From: Natrinema longum
GTDB taxonomy: Archaea; Halobacteriota; Halobacteria; Halobacteriales; Natrialbaceae
Length of the DNA stretch: 64,000 nucleotides
Direction of reading: 5' to 3'
Assembly: GCF_017352095.1 (NCBI RefSeq)
Contig: NZ_CP071463.1
Span: 3,472,001 to 3,536,000 of the forward strand
Each line of letters begins with the position of its first letter. Positions within the stretch are counted from its first letter, which is position 1. Shown in pieces: positions 61,109 through 64,000 of this stretch. The notes under the pieces were generated by a model. It did not search any database, was not told the DNA's origin, and was given only the letters and a program-made list of their open reading frames with translations. The translations under genes and the position numbers were made by a program.

Positions 61109-61963
61109 TTATGTGTTCGATTCGGTCAAAAACTCGCCGAGGCGGTCGGCGTACGCGTCCGATTGGTCCTCGGGAACCCAGTGGTAGGCCTCCGACAGCG
61201 GCGCGAGTTCGGCCGCCGGAATGTCTGTGGCCAGTTGCTCGGCGTAGTCGTAGGGTTGCATCACGTCGTCTTCGCCCCACAACAGCAGCGTCTCTGCGGT
61301 GATCGCGCCGTAGTCGATCTCCATCGTGTGGTTCGTGTTCGTCGAGACTGCATTGCGAACGAGTGACACGTGGCCCTCGTCGGTGAGCCACGGTGCTTTC
61401 ATTCCCGCGATGAATTCGGGATCGGCCTCACCGTACGCCCCCTCGACGAACGCCGCGTCGAGTCGCCCTTCGAGTTCCTCACGCCCTATCTCGGCGGTCG
61501 ACGGCAGTCCCAGGTTCGAGACGAACTCGACCGGCCAGGAGTCGTAACAGACCGCGTTCGAGAGGACGAGCTGATCGACCATCTCGGGATTGTGTGCGGC
61601 AAATCGCAGGGCGACGCCGCCACCGATGTCGTGGGCGACCAGTGCGATCCGATCGACATCGAGATCCGCGAGCAGGGCCTCGAGCATCGCCTCTTGGGCG
61701 CGAATCGAGCGATCGAAGCCGTCGTGCATCGCGGAGTTGCCGTAGCCGACCAGATCCGGTGCGATCGTGCGTCGATCGTCGGCGATCGCGGGGACGATAT
61801 CGCGCCAGAGGAACGACCACGTCGGGATGCCGTGGACGAAGACCACCGGCGGCCCGTCGCTCTCGTCGGGGCCGTCCTCGTAGTAGGCCACCTCGAGGTC
61901 GTGGCCGTCGACCGCGACCGTCGTCGACGATTGTCGCTCGCTCCACGTCTCGTGATCGACCAT
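61109..61963 (-). CDS. alpha/beta hydrolase (haloalkane dehalogenase/epoxide hydrolase type)
   Basis: This 284-residue alpha/beta hydrolase has oxyanion motif VHGIPTWSFLWRD and the nucleophile elbow ALVAHDIGGGVAL with Asp as nucleophile. Asp is found in haloalkane dehalogenases and epoxide hydrolases, not in Ser esterases. The acid is probably in LLWGEDDVMQP, and the catalytic His is in EAYHWVPEDQ. The substrate is unknown. It sits 30 bases upstream of the regulator gene on the same strand, and the two may be co-transcribed. Confidence 0.88.
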   Translation of the reverse strand: MVDHETWSERQSSTTVAVDGHDLEVAYYEDGPDESDGPPVVFVHGIPTWSFLWRDIVPAIADDRRTIAPDLVGYGNSAMHDGFDRSIRAQEAMLEALLADLDVDRIALVAHDIGGGVALRFAAHNPEMVDQLVLSNAVCYDSWPVEFVSNLGLPSTAEIGREELEGRLDAAFVEGAYGEADPEFIAGMKAPWLTDEGHVSLVRNAVSTNTNHTMEIDYGAITAETLLLWGEDDVMQPYDYAEQLATDIPAAELAPLSEAYHWVPEDQSDAYADRLGEFLTESNT

Positions 61964-62206
61964 TTAGACCCCTCCGTTCACGGAGCGCTCCGTCGGCGGA
62001 CGACCCGGACCGTCGTGCGGCCGCTGCCGATCGTCTCGGCTGGTTCGTGCCGGTAGTTCACACATAATCATTGGTGACACACCCTCATTCAGTTTCCAAG
62101 ATAAAGTCAGTTTGGGCGAGGACTACCGATGTTAACTATTTATACTGTAGAATGGCGCGATGGCTCCGTCCCCCGACAGATTGCCGAGAGCGGGGCTCGA
62201 CGGCCG

Positions 62207-64000
62207 CTATTCGTCGTCCGAACCCGCCGTCAGGCCCGCGAGCGACTCCTCGCCGATCTCCTCGAGCACGCGCTCGTGGAACGACTGGAGGGCGGCGCTC
62301 TCGTCTTCGGCGAGGACGACGTCGCTGGCCGAGAGCGTCGCGAGGCCGAAGGCCCGCGGCGTCGGCGAATCGAGGAGTCTCCGGGAGACGGTCAGTTCGT
62401 CGCTGGCGAGCGCGCGGACGAGAGCCTCGATCTCGTCGACGTTGAGTTTGTCCTCGAGGATCTCGCGGTAGGTCTCCTCGATCACGGCGAACTCCGCGAG
62501 GTCCTCGGCGAAGCCAAGCAGCATCTCACTGGAAACTTGCTGTTCGCTCGCGGACTTCTCGTAGCCCTTGTAGCGTTTGAGGATCATCAGCGAGCGGGTC
62601 GCGTTGATCCGGAAGTACCGCTGGAGCAGATCCGTCCCCGAGAGGGAGGCTCGGAGGTTATCGCGGACCTGCTCGGCCTCGAGGTCGGCGACGATCCCCT
62701 CGATGTCGACCTTTCGGTTCAGCGGCATCGAGAGGACGAAACCGTTGTCCGCGACGGCGACGCGGACGTTTGCCGTCGCCTCCTGAGCACAGCGATAGGC
62801 GAGCAGCCGCGACAGGCCGTCGTTGACCTTGCGGCCGTACGTCGAGTGAATGTAGTAGTGACGTTCGTACTCCTCGCGATCCCGGACGACTTCGATCGCG
62901 AGCCGGTCGGTCGTGCTCACGCTTTCGACGCCGGCGTACTGACACTGGTGATCGAACAGGCGGGCGATGGCCCGCACGCTGTCGTCGTCCAGCGGAAACT
63001 CCCGGAGCCACGTGCGGACTCGCGGCGGCCCGCCGTCGTCGTAGCGCGCGAGGAGTTCGCCCTGGAAGGCGAGGATCTCGCGGCCCAGATCGTACGAGAG
63101 CGGCAGCCGCTCGGAGTACCACGAGGGGACGGTCGGACGCGCGCTCGTGCGATCGACGTAGACTTTCGACCCGCGCCGGTAGCGGTACTCGAAGTGATCG
63201 CCACCGAGGACGAAGACGTCGCCCTTCTCCAAGGTGTCGAGGTACTCCTCGTCCAACTGGCCCACCCAGTCGTCGCTCGCACGCGTGTAGACGTCGCAGG
63301 TGAAGGAATCCGGGATCGTCCCGATGTTGGTCATGTAGATGACCCGTGCGAGCCGACCGCGCTTGCCGATCAGCGGTTCGCCGACCGGAAACGCCTCGTG
63401 GTGGTGCTGGCCGTCGGGCGGGTCGTTCGCGTCGCGCCAAACCTTCGCGTAGACGTTCTTCTCCTCGAGGCCGGCGTAGTCGGCGGTGAGATATCGCATG
63501 AGCGATTCGTACTCGTCCTCGCTGTAGTTGCGGTAGGGGTAGGCCCGCCGGAGGATCGCCTTCAGATCGGCCTCGGGCCGGATTTCCGCGATCGCCATCC
63601 CGTAGACGTGCTGGGCGGCCACGTCCTGGGCGTTCCGGGGGATCGACACGGAATCGACGAACCCCTCCGTGGCCTTTTTCAGCATGACCGCACACTCGAG
63701 GAGTTCGTCCCGGTCGAGCGCGATCACCCGTCCCGTGACGGTCTGCCCGACGCGGTGGCCCGCGCGGCCGATCCGCTGGAGCAAGGCTGCGACGGACTTG
63801 GGCGAGCCGACCTGTACGACGAGGTCGACGTGGGGCATGTCGATCCCCAACTCGAGGCTGGTCGAGGTGGTGACCACGTCGAGAGCGCCGTCCTTTAGCC
63901 GCCCCTCGATGTCCTGTCTGACCTCCTTCGAGAGGCTCCCGTGGTGACAGCCCGAGTTGTCCTCGTCGTAGGCGTCGAAGCGTTCCCGGAGGTTGTGGAG
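62207..64000 (-). CDS. Lhr-type ATP-dependent helicase, N-terminus outside window
   Basis: The frame is open to the window's right edge, so the helicase motifs I-III are lost and only about 597 C-terminal residues are visible. Motif IV-VI region: HHGSLSKEVRQDIE, STSLELGIDMPHVDLVVQVG, and QRIGRAGHR, with the Arg fingers of superfamily 2. The remainder matches the winged-helix and long Lhr C-terminal extension (LGGDHFEYRYRRGSKVYVD, YGRKVNDGLSRLLAYR, LLQRYFRINATRSLMILKRY). Lhr proteins unwind DNA or RNA:DNA in repair. The gene ends 244 bases from the hydrolase gene. Confidence 0.92.
   Translation of the reverse strand, partial: LHNLRERFDAYDEDNSGCHHGSLSKEVRQDIEGRLKDGALDVVTTSTSLELGIDMPHVDLVVQVGSPKSVAALLQRIGRAGHRVGQTVTGRVIALDRDELLECAVMLKKATEGFVDSVSIPRNAQDVAAQHVYGMAIAEIRPEADLKAILRRAYPYRNYSEDEYESLMRYLTADYAGLEEKNVYAKVWRDANDPPDGQHHHEAFPVGEPLIGKRGRLARVIYMTNIGTIPDSFTCDVYTRASDDWVGQLDEEYLDTLEKGDVFVLGGDHFEYRYRRGSKVYVDRTSARPTVPSWYSERLPLSYDLGREILAFQGELLARYDDGGPPRVRTWLREFPLDDDSVRAIARLFDHQCQYAGVESVSTTDRLAIEVVRDREEYERHYYIHSTYGRKVNDGLSRLLAYRCAQEATANVRVAVADNGFVLSMPLNRKVDIEGIVADLEAEQVRDNLRASLSGTDLLQRYFRINATRSLMILKRYKGYEKSASEQQVSSEMLLGFAEDLAEFAVIEETYREILEDKLNVDEIEALVRALASDELTVSRRLLDSPTPRAFGLATLSASDVVLAEDESAALQSFHERVLEEIGEESLAGLTAGSDDE

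Noticed and set aside
1-64000. CRISPR array or cas genes
   Set aside because: No regularly spaced repeats of about 25-40 bases and no Cas motifs were seen anywhere.
1-64000. rRNA genes or replication origin
   Set aside because: No conserved rRNA segments, no orc1/cdc6 gene and no clustered origin repeats were seen.

Overview
The window is chromosomal DNA from a halophilic archaeon (class Halobacteria). Almost every protein is strongly acidic, the DNA is GC-rich with very frequent CTCGAG-type hexamers, and most genes have a TATA-like element 25-30 bases before the start codon and no Shine-Dalgarno site, the usual haloarchaeal leaderless layout. Family content agrees: CetZ, RdfA with an Sph protein, coenzyme F420 genes, Tat-exported proteins, HNLRND-type histidine kinases and lone Lrp ligand-binding domains. 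The style suggests Natrialbaceae, but that is an impression rather than a test.

Layout. 0-4 kb: 3' end of a phosphoribosyltransferase gene, a small hypothetical, a MATE exporter, methylthioadenosine phosphorylase and a zinc-ribbon membrane protein. 4.2-10.8 kb (minus): a chromosome-maintenance block of nurA, a small coiled-coil gene, smc and scpA. 11.2-13 kb: an AT-rich insert with a Tat-exported serine beta-lactamase-like protein. 13-17 kb: phosphoglycerate mutase, a 7TM-PAS histidine kinase and a hypothetical. 17.2-21.7 kb: a secreted PhoX-type phosphatase with a cohesin-like module and a C-terminal dockerin, a start-stop-overlapping gene for a membrane-anchored cohesin-like protein, then a Na+/Ca2+ exchanger. 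21.8-28.5 kb: O-acetylhomoserine sulfhydrylase, small proteins, a TrkA protein flanked by two Lrp ligand-binding-domain proteins, thymidylate kinase and an NDUFA9-type reductase. 28.7-36.3 kb: cetZ, then cofC, cofG and cofH separated by a deaminase, an SDR and a cyclase-family protein. 36.5-43 kb: purC, an alcohol dehydrogenase and a MaeB-type malic enzyme. 43-52 kb is accessory in character: rdfA plus an SMC-like sph gene, an AT-richer ABC transporter, a decayed transposase, a second MATE exporter and a broken helix-hairpin-helix gene. 52.5-55.7 kb: a DUF262/HNH defence-type gene, about 1 kb of decayed sequence and a tRNA-Val gene. 56-64 kb: an adenine-deaminase-like enzyme, a hydroxyacyl-CoA dehydrogenase/enoyl-CoA hydratase fusion with a thioesterase, a regulator, an alpha/beta hydrolase and the 3' part of an Lhr-type helicase gene.

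The most unusual system is the phosphatase-cohesin-dockerin pair at 17.2-20.6 kb. The phosphatase ends in two textbook dockerin calcium loops. The next gene encodes a signal peptide, a cohesin-like module homologous to one inside the phosphatase, a Ser/Gly linker and a C-terminal membrane anchor resembling PGF-CTERM. Together they look like a calcium-dependent way to display or multimerise a secreted phosphatase on the cell surface. Second in interest are two cell-shape loci (cetZ and rdfA-sph) and a possible island bounded by near-identical 19-base tRNA-like sequences at 43.03 and 52.41 kb. Several genes shorter than 65 codons were found by reading the sequence directly, including a 46-residue zinc-finger microprotein with its own promoter at 52138-52278.
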